A stretch of 32,314 bases of DNA from the NCBI GenBank assembly GCA_902795735.1, contig CADBMD010000087.1:1-32314 (forward strand). The letters run 5' to 3'. Shown piece by piece: positions 1-7,810 of this stretch. The DNA is from an uncultured Bacteroidia bacterium (GTDB lineage: Bacteria; Bacteroidota; Bacteroidia; Bacteroidales; UBA932). Under the pieces are notes generated by a model. That model searched no databases, was not told the origin of the DNA, and worked only from the letters and a program-made list of their open reading frames with translations. Position numbers and translations under genes: made by a program. Numbering within the stretch: position 1 is the first letter of the stretch; each line of letters begins with the position of its first letter.

Positions 1-549
1 CACGAGAGGGGTGTTACCTCCGGAGAGGGAGGTTGTACCACGGACTCGGATTGTAGGATTGTCCTGGACGTTGCCACCATTGGAGGAGATAACGAGTCCG
101 GGGACCTTACCACGGATGGCGTCGACAGCAGTAGACACGTAACCGGTGTTCATGTTCTCCTCGGTGACGCGGTCGACTGCACCGGTGATGGTGCGCTTGT
201 TACCGACGGCATAACCGACGACTACCGTTTCATCCAGGGCAGTGCTCTCTTCGACAAGGACGAAATCGATCACTCTCTGGTTGCCGATCTGGACTTCCTG
301 GCTCTCGTAACCTATGCATGAGACAGAGAGAACAGGATTGTTCTGAGTGTAGTTGAAGGAATACTTTCCATCCAGGTCCGTAGAGGCTCCGGTGGAGGTA
401 CCCTTGATCATGACGGTCACGCCAGGAATAGGCTGGCCGTTTTCACCTTTTACGGTTCCGCTGATGCTCTTCTGTTGAGCGCTGACGGTCAAGCCGACCA
501 GGAGGCACAGAGAAACCAGCATCGCTTTTAGCGAAAAAGATTTGGTCAT
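1..549 (-). CDS. SusC/RagA-family TonB-linked outer-membrane receptor, N-terminal part
   Basis: The 5' 183 codons of a SusC-type receptor; the gene runs off the left edge. Residues 1-24 are a signal peptide ending VSA-QQ. Residues about 27-100 form a carboxypeptidase-regulatory-like (CarboxypepD_reg) domain, with the usual GTVKGENGQPIPGV start and the CIGY segment. The linker ALDETVVVGY follows, then the start of the TonB plug domain (GAVDRV, DAIRGKVPGL, IRVRGTTSL). This family forms the TonB-driven barrel that imports glycans or peptides with a SusD lid lipoprotein, which would lie outside the window. The ATG at 547-549 is followed directly by the signal peptide. The 163-base gap to the divergent gene leaves room for a long leader, as is common for SusC genes. 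The substrate cannot be read from this fragment; the nearby amylase and sugar transporter only hint at starch. Family assignment is firm. Confidence 0.93.
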   Translation of the reverse strand, partial: MTKSFSLKAMLVSLCLLVGLTVSAQQKSISGTVKGENGQPIPGVTVMIKGTSTGASTDLDGKYSFNYTQNNPVLSVSCIGYESQEVQIGNQRVIDFVLVEESTALDETVVVGYAVGNKRTITGAVDRVTEENMNTGYVSTAVDAIRGKVPGLVISSNGGNVQDNPTIRVRGTTSLSGGNTPLV

Positions 550-685
550 AATTAAAAAATTTATAAAAATGTGTATTGTGTGTTTAATTCTTAACAATTC
601 TACCCATAAAGTATGCAAATTAAAGCATTAAAAGCTTCATAAGCAATTTTTTTATGCATAATATTCAAAAAATATTACATTTTCC

Positions 686-693
686 TATATTTG
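686..693 (+). promoter_or_regulatory. Bacteroidota -7 box for the TrmH-family gene
   Basis: TATATTTG matches the Bacteroidota -7 consensus TAnnTTTG exactly and lies 19 nt before the ATG at 713. Only a weak TTC is seen at the expected -33 distance (664-666). Confidence 0.6.
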
Positions 694-712
694 TGCTGAT
701 TAGTGAGTACTT

Positions 713-1276
713 ATGGACCATAGGAAACTATTGAATATTGAGCTGGGGAGAGTGGATGCGAGTGCCTACAGGAATCTGCCGGATTCGGGTTTCGTCGTCG
801 TACTGGACAACATCCGCAGCGCCCACAACGTGGGTTCGGCGTTCCGTACTTGTGATTCTTTCAAGGCGGACTGTCTCTGGCTTTGCGGAATATGTGCGGT
901 ACCCCCGTCTGCCGAAATCCGCAAGTCTGCTTTGGGAGCTGAGGAAAGTGTTCCATGGCGATATTCTTCTAGGACGCTGGATGTTGTGGAAGGGCTGCGC
1001 AAGGAAGGCTATTCGATAGTCTCCGTAGAACAGACCGTCGGATCGGTCAGTCTGGAGGATTTCGTGCCGGATTTCTGGAACCCCGGGACAGGCTCTGGCA
1101 GGCGTTACGCATTCATATTCGGGAATGAGGTGGATGGCGTCAGCCAGGAAGTCATCGATGCTTCCGACATGGTTGTCGAGATTCCCCAGTTCGGTACGAA
1201 GCATTCTTTGAATGTGTCCGTTTCGATAGGAGTCATACTCTGGCATTTCGTTGAACTAAAATTGAAAAAACTCTAA
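713..1276 (+). CDS. TrmH/SpoU-family RNA 2'-O-methyltransferase
   Basis: A SPOUT-class (alpha/beta-knot) methyltransferase of 187 aa that uses SAM to methylate a ribose 2'-OH in tRNA or rRNA. All three TrmH motifs are visible: motif 1 with N and R in LDNIRSAHNVGSAFRTCD (residues about 32-49), motif 2 FIFGNEVDGVSQEVIDASD (about 133-151), and motif 3 IPQFGTKHSLNVSVSIGV (about 156-173). The motif 2-3 segment forms the knot that binds SAM. There is no N-terminal L30e-like RNA-binding extension, so this is the minimal catalytic form. The start is the first ATG after a consensus -7 box. The stop is 13 nt before the sugar-transporter ATG, so the two may be co-transcribed although their functions seem unrelated. 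The exact RNA target is not determinable. Confidence 0.92.
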   Translation: MDHRKLLNIELGRVDASAYRNLPDSGFVVVLDNIRSAHNVGSAFRTCDSFKADCLWLCGICAVPPSAEIRKSALGAEESVPWRYSSRTLDVVEGLRKEGYSIVSVEQTVGSVSLEDFVPDFWNPGTGSGRRYAFIFGNEVDGVSQEVIDASDMVVEIPQFGTKHSLNVSVSIGVILWHFVELKLKKL

Positions 1277-1289
1277 ATAATATATAGGT

Positions 1290-2615
1290 ATGCAAAATGC
1301 AAGGAAACTTACTTTCTGGGACATGTGGAACCTGAGTTTCGGTTTCTTCGGAGTTCAGATTGCCTATGCTCTCCAAAGTGCCAACATCAGTCGTATTTTC
1401 GCAACCCTTGGTGCTGATCCTCATCAGCTTAGCTTCTTCTGGATCCTACCCCCTCTGATGGGAATGATCGTGCAGCCTCTGATAGGGAAGTATTCCGACA
1501 GGACCTGGTGCAAGATGGGACGAAGGAAGCCCTATCTTCTGGTCGGTGCGATCGTAGCCGTGCTTGTCATGATATTCCTGCCTAATGCAGGAAGCCTCAG
1601 TTTCTCTTCCAGGCTCATCCTTGGACTGAACGGGGCAATGTGGTTCGGACTCTTCTCCCTCATATTCCTTGACACCTCGATCAATGTTGCGATGCAGCCT
1701 TTCAAGATGATGGTGGGAGACATGGTGAACGAGGAACAGAAGGCTCAGGCTTATTCAATCCAGTCCTTGCTGTGCAATGCCGGAAGCCTTGTCGGCTATC
1801 TTTTCCCGATTTTCTTTACATGGATTGGAATAGCTAACACGGCTCCCAAAGGGCAGATTCCGCCTTCTGTAATATGGAGTTGCTACTGTGGTGGCGCCAT
1901 CTTGATCGCCTGCGTGATGTACACCTTTATGAAGGTTAAGGAGATGCCTCCTAAGGAATATGCCGAATTCCATGGAATTGCCTCCGAGAACCAGCAGACT
2001 TCCGAGAAGGAAGGTTTGTTCAAGCTCCTCCTTCATGCGCCACGGACTTTCTGGACAGTAGGCCTCGTACAGTTCTTCTGCTGGGCCGCTTTCATGTACA
2101 TGTGGACTTATTCCAACGGAACCATCGCTGCCAATTGCTGGAATGCTTCCGACACTGCTTCCGAAGGCTATCAGGCTGCCGGCAACTGGGTCGGAGTCGT
2201 CTTTGCCGTCCAGGCGATAGGATCCATCATCTGGGCAATCTTCATTCCCAGGTTCAAGTCCCTTAAGCTGGCCTATGTAGTAAGCTTGCTTCTTGGCGCC
2301 GTGGGTTTCATATCTGTGGCTTTTGTCCATAACCAATATGTCCTTTTCCTTTCGTACTTCCTCATCGGTGCGGCTTGGGCGGCCATGCTTGCCTTGCCGT
2401 TCACCCTCCTCACGAACGCCTTGAGCGGAGAGCACATGGGAAGCTACCTTGGATTGTTCAACTGTACAATCTGTCTGCCTCAGATCATAGCTGCTGCCCT
2501 TGGTGGTGTCGTCCTCAAACTTTGCGGGGGAGTACAGGCCAACATGATGGTCATCGCAGGAGTCTTGCTCATACTCGGTGCCTTGAGCGTCCGTTTTGTA
2601 ACTGAAAAGCATTAG
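1290..2615 (+). CDS. SLC45/GPH-like MFS sugar transporter (probable maltose/maltodextrin uptake)
   Basis: A 441-aa polytopic inner-membrane protein with about 12 hydrophobic segments. The opening LTFWDMWNLSFGFFGVQIAY and the loop KMGRRKPYLL (GRRKP at residues 77-81) after transmembrane segment 2 match the SLC45/plant-sucrose-transporter/GPH branch of the major facilitator superfamily, which usually moves disaccharides by cation symport. The hydrophilic central loop (about residues 215-245) separates the two six-helix halves. The stop lies 2 nt before the start of the double GH13 amylase gene, an arrangement implying co-translation and a shared substrate. I infer that maltose or short maltodextrins released in the periplasm are imported here. 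The family call is strong; the substrate is inferred from the neighbour. Confidence 0.85.
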   Translation: MQNARKLTFWDMWNLSFGFFGVQIAYALQSANISRIFATLGADPHQLSFFWILPPLMGMIVQPLIGKYSDRTWCKMGRRKPYLLVGAIVAVLVMIFLPNAGSLSFSSRLILGLNGAMWFGLFSLIFLDTSINVAMQPFKMMVGDMVNEEQKAQAYSIQSLLCNAGSLVGYLFPIFFTWIGIANTAPKGQIPPSVIWSCYCGGAILIACVMYTFMKVKEMPPKEYAEFHGIASENQQTSEKEGLFKLLLHAPRTFWTVGLVQFFCWAAFMYMWTYSNGTIAANCWNASDTASEGYQAAGNWVGVVFAVQAIGSIIWAIFIPRFKSLKLAYVVSLLLGAVGFISVAFVHNQYVLFLSYFLIGAAWAAMLALPFTLLTNALSGEHMGSYLGLFNCTICLPQIIAAALGGVVLKLCGGVQANMMVIAGVLLILGALSVRFVTEKH

Positions 2616-2617
2616 AA

Positions 2618-5600
2618 ATGAAACGTTTACTTTTCCTCCTATCGCTGGCGGTCTGTCTGGCTTCTTGTAATGTCAGGCCTGCGGAAAAGGCTTCGGTCAA
2701 TGATGACTGGACCAGGAATGCAGTTGTCTATGAACTGAACCTGAGGCAAGCGACGGCGGAAGGAACATTCGCCGCTGCCGAGGCCAGGCTTCCTGAACTC
2801 AAGGAACTCGGGGTCGATGTCGTGTGGCTGATGCCTCTTTACCCGATAGGGGTTAAGGGACGCAAGGGAACGCTGGGTTCTTATTATGCCATCAAGGATT
2901 ATTGTGATGTCAATCCTGAGTTCGGTACCCTGGCAGATTTCGACAGTTTCCTGGGCAAGGCCCATGAGTATGGCCTGAAAGTCATCATAGACTGGGTGGC
3001 CAACCACACTGCTCCGGACCATCCTTGGGTTACGGAGGAGTCTCCTGACTGGTATGTCCGTGATCCTGAGGGGAATACGGTGGTGGAATATGACTGGACT
3101 GACATAGCCAAGCTGAACTATGGCTCTCAGCCTATGCGCTCTGAGATGGAGAAATGCATGCGTTTCTGGCTCGACCGGGGAATCGATGGTTTCCGCTGTG
3201 ATGTCGCATCCCAGGTGCCTGCAGACTTCTGGTCGGATGTGTTCAAAAAGTTCAGGAATGAATATTCCCGCAGGCTTTTCTTCCTTGCCGAAGGTGAGGA
3301 GAGGTGGCTGCATGAGGCCGGTTTCGACTGTACTTATGCATGGCGGTTCCATCATCTGCTCAACGACATAGCCCAGGGCAAAGCCGATGCTGACAGCCTG
3401 AAGGCTTACCTTGAATGGAATTCCAAGGAATATGCTCCCTTGGCGTCGGGTGTGTTTCCTCATCGCTTGACTTTCATCACCAACCATGACGAGAATTCCT
3501 GGAACGGGACCGAGTTTGAGCGGATGGGTGATGCATGGAAAGCCATGGCTGTCCTTTGCTGGACTCTTCCGGCGAGCCAGCCTCTGATCTACACCGGGCA
3601 GGATGTCGGTTATGACCATAGGTTTGAATTCTTTGAAAAGGATCCCATGCCGGATTGGCATCACAATGCGGTTACAGATTTTTACGTCGGATTGAATGCA
3701 TTGAAACATGCGCATCCTGCTTTGGATAGTGACAATGCGGGTCTCGAGATACTTTCCTTGACGGATTCCAGCATTTGTTTCAAGAGAATGGCCGGAGATG
3801 ATGAAGTGACGGTGGACGTCCTTCTCAAGGCACCGTGGACCTGGAGCATTGAAGTCCCTGAGTCGCTTGTCAGCAAGGTTGAACCTCCGTGCTGGTGGAC
3901 CGGGATGAAAACTGACCTTCAGCTTATGATTCATGGCGATGACATTTCCTCTTGGGCCGTCTCGATGGAGGGGAAGGGAGTCTCCGTGGCAGGAATACAT
4001 AAGGCTGACAGTCCTAACTATCTTTTTGTGGATGTAAAGGTGGGACCGTCAGCGGAGCCTGGCACTTGTTACCTTGTATTTACCAAGGATGGACGTTCTT
4101 TCAAGCGTCCTTATGAGATCCTTGCTAGGGAAGAAGGCTCGGCTTCAAGGAAGAGTTTTACGACCTCCGATTTTATTTATCTGATCAATCCGGACCGGTT
4201 TGCAAATGCGGATCCGGGTAACGACAGTACCGATGACACCTTTGAGAAAGCGAACCGAGGCAGGGCATCAGGGCGTCATGGCGGTGACCTGCAAGGGATT
4301 ATCGACCACCTGGACTATATCGCCGACCTTGGAGCTACCGCGATCTGGTGTACGCCTTTGCTGATGGACAACCAGCATAATGGCTCCTATCATGGGTATG
4401 CATGCGGCGACTACTACCGGATAGACCCGCGCTTCGGGAGCAATGCCCAGTACAAGGAATATGTCGCCAAGGCCCATGAGAAAGGTCTTAAGGTCATCAT
4501 GGACATAGTGACAAACCATTGCGGCACTGACCATTGGTGGATGAGCGACCTTCCTTTCAAGGACTGGGTGCATCAGTTCCCTGAATACACAGGCACTCAC
4601 TATGTTTTCTCTACAGCAATCGACCCTAATGCATCCAGGTACGATTCCGACCAGCTTGTCAGCGGGTGGTTCGTCCGGTCCATGCCGGACATGAATCTCG
4701 ACAATCCATTTATGCTGAAGTATTTCCAGCAGTGGGCGATCTGGTGGACCGAGTATTCCGGACAGGATGGCATGAGGGTGGACACCTATCCGTACAATGA
4801 GAAGGAACCCATGAGCCGTTGGTGTGAGGCGGTCCTCAATGAATATCCGGACCTGAACATCGTGGGCGAATGCTGGGATTCCAATTTCGACCAGCTGGCT
4901 TACTGGCAGGGCGGGAACCACAATGCCGACGGATTCGATTCGCATCTTCCTTCCATCATGGATTTCCCTCTGCAGGAAGCAATCAATGCTGCTTTGGCTG
5001 AAAGCAATCCAGGTTGGGGCCAGGGAATGTTCAGGGTTTATAACGCGCTGGCGCACGACGCAACCTACCATGACTTGTCGAAGATGATGATATTCTTGTC
5101 CAACCATGACCATTACCGCATTGCGGATGCCTGGCATCAGGATCCTGACAAGATGAAGATCGGTTACACTCTTCTTGCAACTGTCCGTGGAATCCCTCAG
5201 CTCTTCTATGGAGATGAGATGATGTTTGCTACGGGGAAGGATTACAAGAGCGATCCTGAACTCAGGATGGACTTTCCTGGTGGCTGGGCTGGTGATGAGA
5301 GGGATTTGTTCTCACCTGAGGGTCGTACTGGTGTGGAGGCTGAACTCCATGATTATGTAAGGACTCTTTTCCAGTGGCGTAAAGGCAAGGATGTCATCCA
5401 TAGCGGGCGTACCATGCATTTCATGACGCGGGACAACACTTATGCTTTCTTCCGGTACAATGATTCGGAAAAGGTTTTCGTGTTCGTGAACAATTCGGAT
5501 GAGGAAAGGGCGATCCCGTGGTCTCATTATTCCGAAATTGCTTCGGGACTCGGTGCGGGCACCAATGTGCTCACAGGTGAGACTGTCACAATCTCCGACT

Positions 5601-5644
5601 CGACCATGGTCCCGCCCAGCACTGCCCTGGTAGTCGAGTATTAG
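2618..5644 (+). CDS. Lipoprotein with two complete GH13 domains (alpha-amylase + SusA-like neopullulanase fusion)
   Basis: A 1008-aa secreted alpha-glucan hydrolase. Residues 1-17 are a lipoprotein signal with lipobox LASC (Cys17). The next residues (NVRPA) lack the acidic surface-export signal, so a periplasmic location is likely. The first GH13 barrel (about 34-370) has IIDWVANH (D125), nucleophile D195 in GFRCDVAS, acid E225 in LAEGE and transition-state D291 in TNHDEN. A short beta segment follows (about 373-415). Residues about 415-505 resemble the N-terminal domain of cyclomaltodextrinase/SusA (PPCWWTGMK start, DSPNYLF). The second GH13 barrel (about 517-900) has MDIVTNH (D629), nucleophile D722 in GMRVDTYPY, acid E751 in VGECW and D831 in SNHDHYR. 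A C-terminal beta domain follows to 1008. Both catalytic sets are intact. SusA-like enzymes are usually about 600 aa, so this chain is a normal neopullulanase with an extra amylase in front. It is translated 2 nt after the sugar transporter. Confidence 0.92.
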   Translation: MKRLLFLLSLAVCLASCNVRPAEKASVNDDWTRNAVVYELNLRQATAEGTFAAAEARLPELKELGVDVVWLMPLYPIGVKGRKGTLGSYYAIKDYCDVNPEFGTLADFDSFLGKAHEYGLKVIIDWVANHTAPDHPWVTEESPDWYVRDPEGNTVVEYDWTDIAKLNYGSQPMRSEMEKCMRFWLDRGIDGFRCDVASQVPADFWSDVFKKFRNEYSRRLFFLAEGEERWLHEAGFDCTYAWRFHHLLNDIAQGKADADSLKAYLEWNSKEYAPLASGVFPHRLTFITNHDENSWNGTEFERMGDAWKAMAVLCWTLPASQPLIYTGQDVGYDHRFEFFEKDPMPDWHHNAVTDFYVGLNALKHAHPALDSDNAGLEILSLTDSSICFKRMAGDDEVTVDVLLKAPWTWSIEVPESLVSKVEPPCWWTGMKTDLQLMIHGDDISSWAVSMEGKGVSVAGIHKADSPNYLFVDVKVGPSAEPGTCYLVFTKDGRSFKRPYEILAREEGSASRKSFTTSDFIYLINPDRFANADPGNDSTDDTFEKANRGRASGRHGGDLQGIIDHLDYIADLGATAIWCTPLLMDNQHNGSYHGYACGDYYRIDPRFGSNAQYKEYVAKAHEKGLKVIMDIVTNHCGTDHWWMSDLPFKDWVHQFPEYTGTHYVFSTAIDPNASRYDSDQLVSGWFVRSMPDMNLDNPFMLKYFQQWAIWWTEYSGQDGMRVDTYPYNEKEPMSRWCEAVLNEYPDLNIVGECWDSNFDQLAYWQGGNHNADGFDSHLPSIMDFPLQEAINAALAESNPGWGQGMFRVYNALAHDATYHDLSKMMIFLSNHDHYRIADAWHQDPDKMKIGYTLLATVRGIPQLFYGDEMMFATGKDYKSDPELRMDFPGGWAGDERDLFSPEGRTGVEAELHDYVRTLFQWRKGKDVIHSGRTMHFMTRDNTYAFFRYNDSEKVFVFVNNSDEERAIPWSHYSEIASGLGAGTNVLTGETVTISDSTMVPPSTALVVEY

Positions 5645-5650
5645 CTTCTT

Positions 5651-5677
5651 CGAGGGTGCAGGCCACTGCCACCCTCG
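5651..5677. terminator. Hairpin between convergent genes (possible terminator, no U-tract)
   Basis: CGAGGGTG and CACCCTCG form a perfect 8-bp stem around an 11-nt loop, 6 nt after the amylase stop. Neither strand has a clear run of T after the stem, so it is only a candidate for 3'-end formation or mRNA stabilisation. Confidence 0.4.
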
Positions 5678-5687
5678 GCACGTTAAG

Positions 5688-5763
5688 AGGGGGGACCGGA
5701 GCGGAACGAAGTGGAGCGAACGGTGGGGCCGCGAAGCGGCGGCCTGCAATGGTATAGTCCCCT
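5688..5763. repeat. GC-rich palindromic intergenic element
   Basis: About 76 bases between the convergent amylase and polyprenyl-synthase genes. The ends are near inverted repeats (AGGGGGGAC at 5688-5696 against AGTCCCCT at 5756-5763). Inside are ACCG/CGGT (5695-5698/5721-5724), a perfect GCCGC-gaa-GCGGC hairpin (5728-5740) and a tandem-like GGAGCGGAACGAA / GGAGCGAAC segment. No protein-coding signal is evident. It resembles a short dispersed palindromic element, but only one copy lies in this window. Confidence 0.45.
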
Positions 5764-5773
5764 CACTACTATG

Positions 5774-6757
5774 CTACTTTGTTCGCCCGATCAGGTTGTC
5801 GGCAAAGCGGCGCAGAACCTCGAAACGCTCTCCATCAGCGACTTGGGAAGCGGACTGCAGAGCCTTGAAGTTCAGGTCGATGATGGTCCTCTGGGCATCC
5901 TTCCCGACCCCCAGCTCCTGATACAATCCCCTGACTGCAGAAATCTTGGAAGCCTTCTGCTCGTCAGAACCGACAGGCATCGCCATGGCCTCTTTCAAAT
6001 CCGCCGCAGCACCACCTTCAGCCTTTTCAAGAGCCCTTATCGTCAGCCAGCTCTTTTTGGAATTGACTATGTCACCACCGATAGGCTTCCCGAAAACCTT
6101 CTCATCTCCGAAGGCATCCAGGAAATCATCGGCAACCTGGAATGCCAGGCCAAGATTGAAACCATAGTCATAAAGAAGGTTGCAGTCCCGTTCAGGAGCA
6201 CCGGCAATGAGCGCGCCCATCTTGGCCGCACAAGCTATGAGGACCCCGGTTTTCAGCCCTATCATATTCATGTATTCATCCATGGAGACGTCATTCCTGG
6301 ACTCGAACTCCATGTCGTACTGCTGGCCCTCGCACACTTGGGCCGCTGTCCTTGAGAAAAGGGCCAGGACATCTCCTACGGTTCCTTCCGGAGCTTTGGC
6401 TATGCGGGCATAACTGTCGATGCACATCACGTCCCCGGAGAGGATGGCCGTGTCGGCGTTCCATTTTTTCCAGACGGTGTCCACACCACGGCGAAGCGGC
6501 GAGCGGTCCATTATGTCGTCATGGATAAGCGTGAAACTGTGGAATACCTCCAATCCTGCTGCCGGCTCCAGGACTTCAGGCCCGATCTCGTCCTTGTACA
6601 GAGAATAGGTAGTCAGGCAGAGTTTTGGCCTCAGCCTTTTCCCTCCTATCGCTATCATGTATCTTAACGGATCGTAGAGCCCTGAAGGCTCGCTGGTGAA
6701 TTCTATACCGCTGAACAACTCCTTGATGGCGGCATCAATGCATTCCTGTCTGATCAT
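5774..6757 (-). CDS. Polyprenyl (short-chain) diphosphate synthase
   Basis: An all-helical trans-isoprenyl diphosphate synthase of 327 aa that condenses isopentenyl diphosphate with allylic diphosphates in the cytoplasm. The family motifs are intact: GGKRLRP (38-44), the first Asp-rich motif DDIMD (80-84) followed by RRG, and the second Asp-rich motif DDFLD (210-214) preceded by FQVA. The residue five before the first Asp motif is Phe75, and that motif has no two-residue insertion. In known enzymes this pattern limits products to about C15-C20, so a farnesyl/geranylgeranyl-type product is more likely than a long quinone tail, but this is inference. The ATG at 6755-6757 lies 4 nt after a consensus -7 box, predicting a leaderless mRNA. 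The gene is divergent from rsgA. Confidence 0.9.
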   Translation of the reverse strand: MIRQECIDAAIKELFSGIEFTSEPSGLYDPLRYMIAIGGKRLRPKLCLTTYSLYKDEIGPEVLEPAAGLEVFHSFTLIHDDIMDRSPLRRGVDTVWKKWNADTAILSGDVMCIDSYARIAKAPEGTVGDVLALFSRTAAQVCEGQQYDMEFESRNDVSMDEYMNMIGLKTGVLIACAAKMGALIAGAPERDCNLLYDYGFNLGLAFQVADDFLDAFGDEKVFGKPIGGDIVNSKKSWLTIRALEKAEGGAAADLKEAMAMPVGSDEQKASKISAVRGLYQELGVGKDAQRTIIDLNFKALQSASQVADGERFEVLRRFADNLIGRTK

Positions 6758-6761
6758 GTCA

Positions 6762-6769
6762 CAAAGTTA
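6762..6769 (-). promoter_or_regulatory. -7 box for the polyprenyl synthase gene
   Basis: Read on the minus strand the site is TAACTTTG, an exact TAnnTTTG match ending 4 nt before the ATG. No good TTG is present at the -33 distance. It lies back-to-back with the rsgA -7 box, 12 bp apart. Confidence 0.55.
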
Positions 6770-6781
6770 GACAAAAATACT

Positions 6782-6789
6782 TAAATTTG
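6782..6789 (+). promoter_or_regulatory. -7 box for rsgA
   Basis: TAAATTTG is an exact consensus match. An in-frame TTG inside it (6787) is therefore unlikely to be the start codon; the ATG at 6796, 6 nt after the box, is preferred. The -33 region is weak. Confidence 0.6.
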
Positions 6790-6795
6790 TCATCC

Positions 6796-7749
6796 ATGAA
6801 CGGTAAGGCGACGGTCGTAAAGAATGCAGGGAGCCATTTCCTCCTCTCTGGACTTCCTGAATGGAAGCCCTTTCCGGCTGTACTCAAAGGAAAGGTAAGG
6901 CTTTCCGGGAGCGATGCCACGAACCCGGTAGCCGTCGGAGATACGGTAGTCTATGACTGTTCAGAGATTCCCTCCCTGACCCATCCTGCGACAATCAAGG
7001 AAATCATTGCACGCAAGAACTACGTCATCAGGCGTTCTACCAATCTCTCCCGCCAGTCCCATGTGATTGCTGCCAACCTAGACCGCGCGTTCGTTGTCGT
7101 GACATTGTTTTTCCCTGAGATAAAACTCCCTTTCCTGGACCGTATCCTGCTGACCTGCGGTGTCTATGGTATTCCGGCAACCATAATCCTGAACAAAGTG
7201 GACATATTCAGGAAAGAATTCCCTGACGAGCTGGCCACTTTCCACCGCATTTATGAAAGTGCCGGCTACCAGATCATCGAGACATCTGCTCTAACCGGAG
7301 AAGGAATAGAAACACTCCGTTCTGCCCTGGGTTCTCCGGAAGAAGGAAGGGTAAACCTCTTCACTGGTGAGTCTGGAGTGGGCAAGTCATCCATAATCAA
7401 GGCTTTGGATCCATCCTTGAATCCCAAGGTAGGGGTTATATCCCTGGCCCATCTTCAAGGAAAACATACAACCTCACTCTATGAGATGTATCCAGTCTCA
7501 TCCGGAGGCTTCATCATAGATTCTCCCGGCCTTCGTGGATTCGGCTTGGTGGATTTGAAGAAGGAAGAAATCGCCCTGTATTTCCCTGAAATGCTTCGGT
7601 TGATGAAAGATTGCCGCTTCACTCCATGCACCCATACCCATGAGCCTGGTTGCGCTGTCAAGAAGGCTGTAGAGGAAGGAATCATATCTGCCGAACGCTA
7701 TAATTCCTATCTCGGGATGCTGGAAGAAGACCGGAAATTCAGGCAGTGA
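6796..7749 (+). CDS. rsgA: RsgA, ribosome small-subunit-dependent GTPase
   Basis: A circularly permuted GTPase of 317 aa that assists late maturation of the 30S subunit. The G motifs occur in the permuted order G4-G1-G3: NKVD (133-136), then GESGVGKSS (191-199), then DSPG (242-245). An N-terminal OB-fold (about 1-75, with VGDTV) precedes the GTPase. A C-terminal zinc-binding segment shows the C-x4-C-x-H-x5-C pattern in CRFTPCTHTHEPGC. Length and order are normal for the family. The upstream in-frame TTG at 6787 is rejected because it sits inside the -7 promoter box; the ATG at 6796 gives the expected N-terminus. The gene is monocistronic, with a new promoter before the next gene. Confidence 0.95.
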   Translation: MNGKATVVKNAGSHFLLSGLPEWKPFPAVLKGKVRLSGSDATNPVAVGDTVVYDCSEIPSLTHPATIKEIIARKNYVIRRSTNLSRQSHVIAANLDRAFVVVTLFFPEIKLPFLDRILLTCGVYGIPATIILNKVDIFRKEFPDELATFHRIYESAGYQIIETSALTGEGIETLRSALGSPEEGRVNLFTGESGVGKSSIIKALDPSLNPKVGVISLAHLQGKHTTSLYEMYPVSSGGFIIDSPGLRGFGLVDLKKEEIALYFPEMLRLMKDCRFTPCTHTHEPGCAVKKAVEEGIISAERYNSYLGMLEEDRKFRQ

Positions 7750-7750
7750 C

Positions 7751-7781
7751 TTGCATGTGACTGCATAATCGTTTATATTTG
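7751..7781 (+). promoter_or_regulatory. Promoter of the MarR-Hdr operon
   Basis: TTG at 7751-7753 and TATATTTG at 7774-7781 are separated by exactly 20 nt, the ideal Bacteroidota -33/-7 arrangement. The box ends 29 nt before the MarR ATG. It is the only clear promoter for the six genes that follow, and so a likely site for MarR autoregulation. Confidence 0.7.
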
Positions 7782-7810
7782 CAAATTAGTAAAAGGACTT
7801 ACAATAAAAC

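Noticed and set aside
1755..2612. 285-aa antisense frame opposite the sugar transporter
   Set aside because: Rich in charged and Cys/His residues as expected for the reverse of membrane-protein codons; no recognisable domain.
2639..4000. Long open frames antisense to the amylase gene (453 aa at 2639-4000 and 289 aa at 4268-5137)
   Set aside because: They lie opposite a clear GH13 coding region, have no family motifs and no promoter or signal. They are explained by codon bias of the real gene.
6787..6795. TTG start for rsgA, giving three extra residues
   Set aside because: The TTG is the end of a consensus -7 box; the ATG at 6796 fits the family N-terminus.
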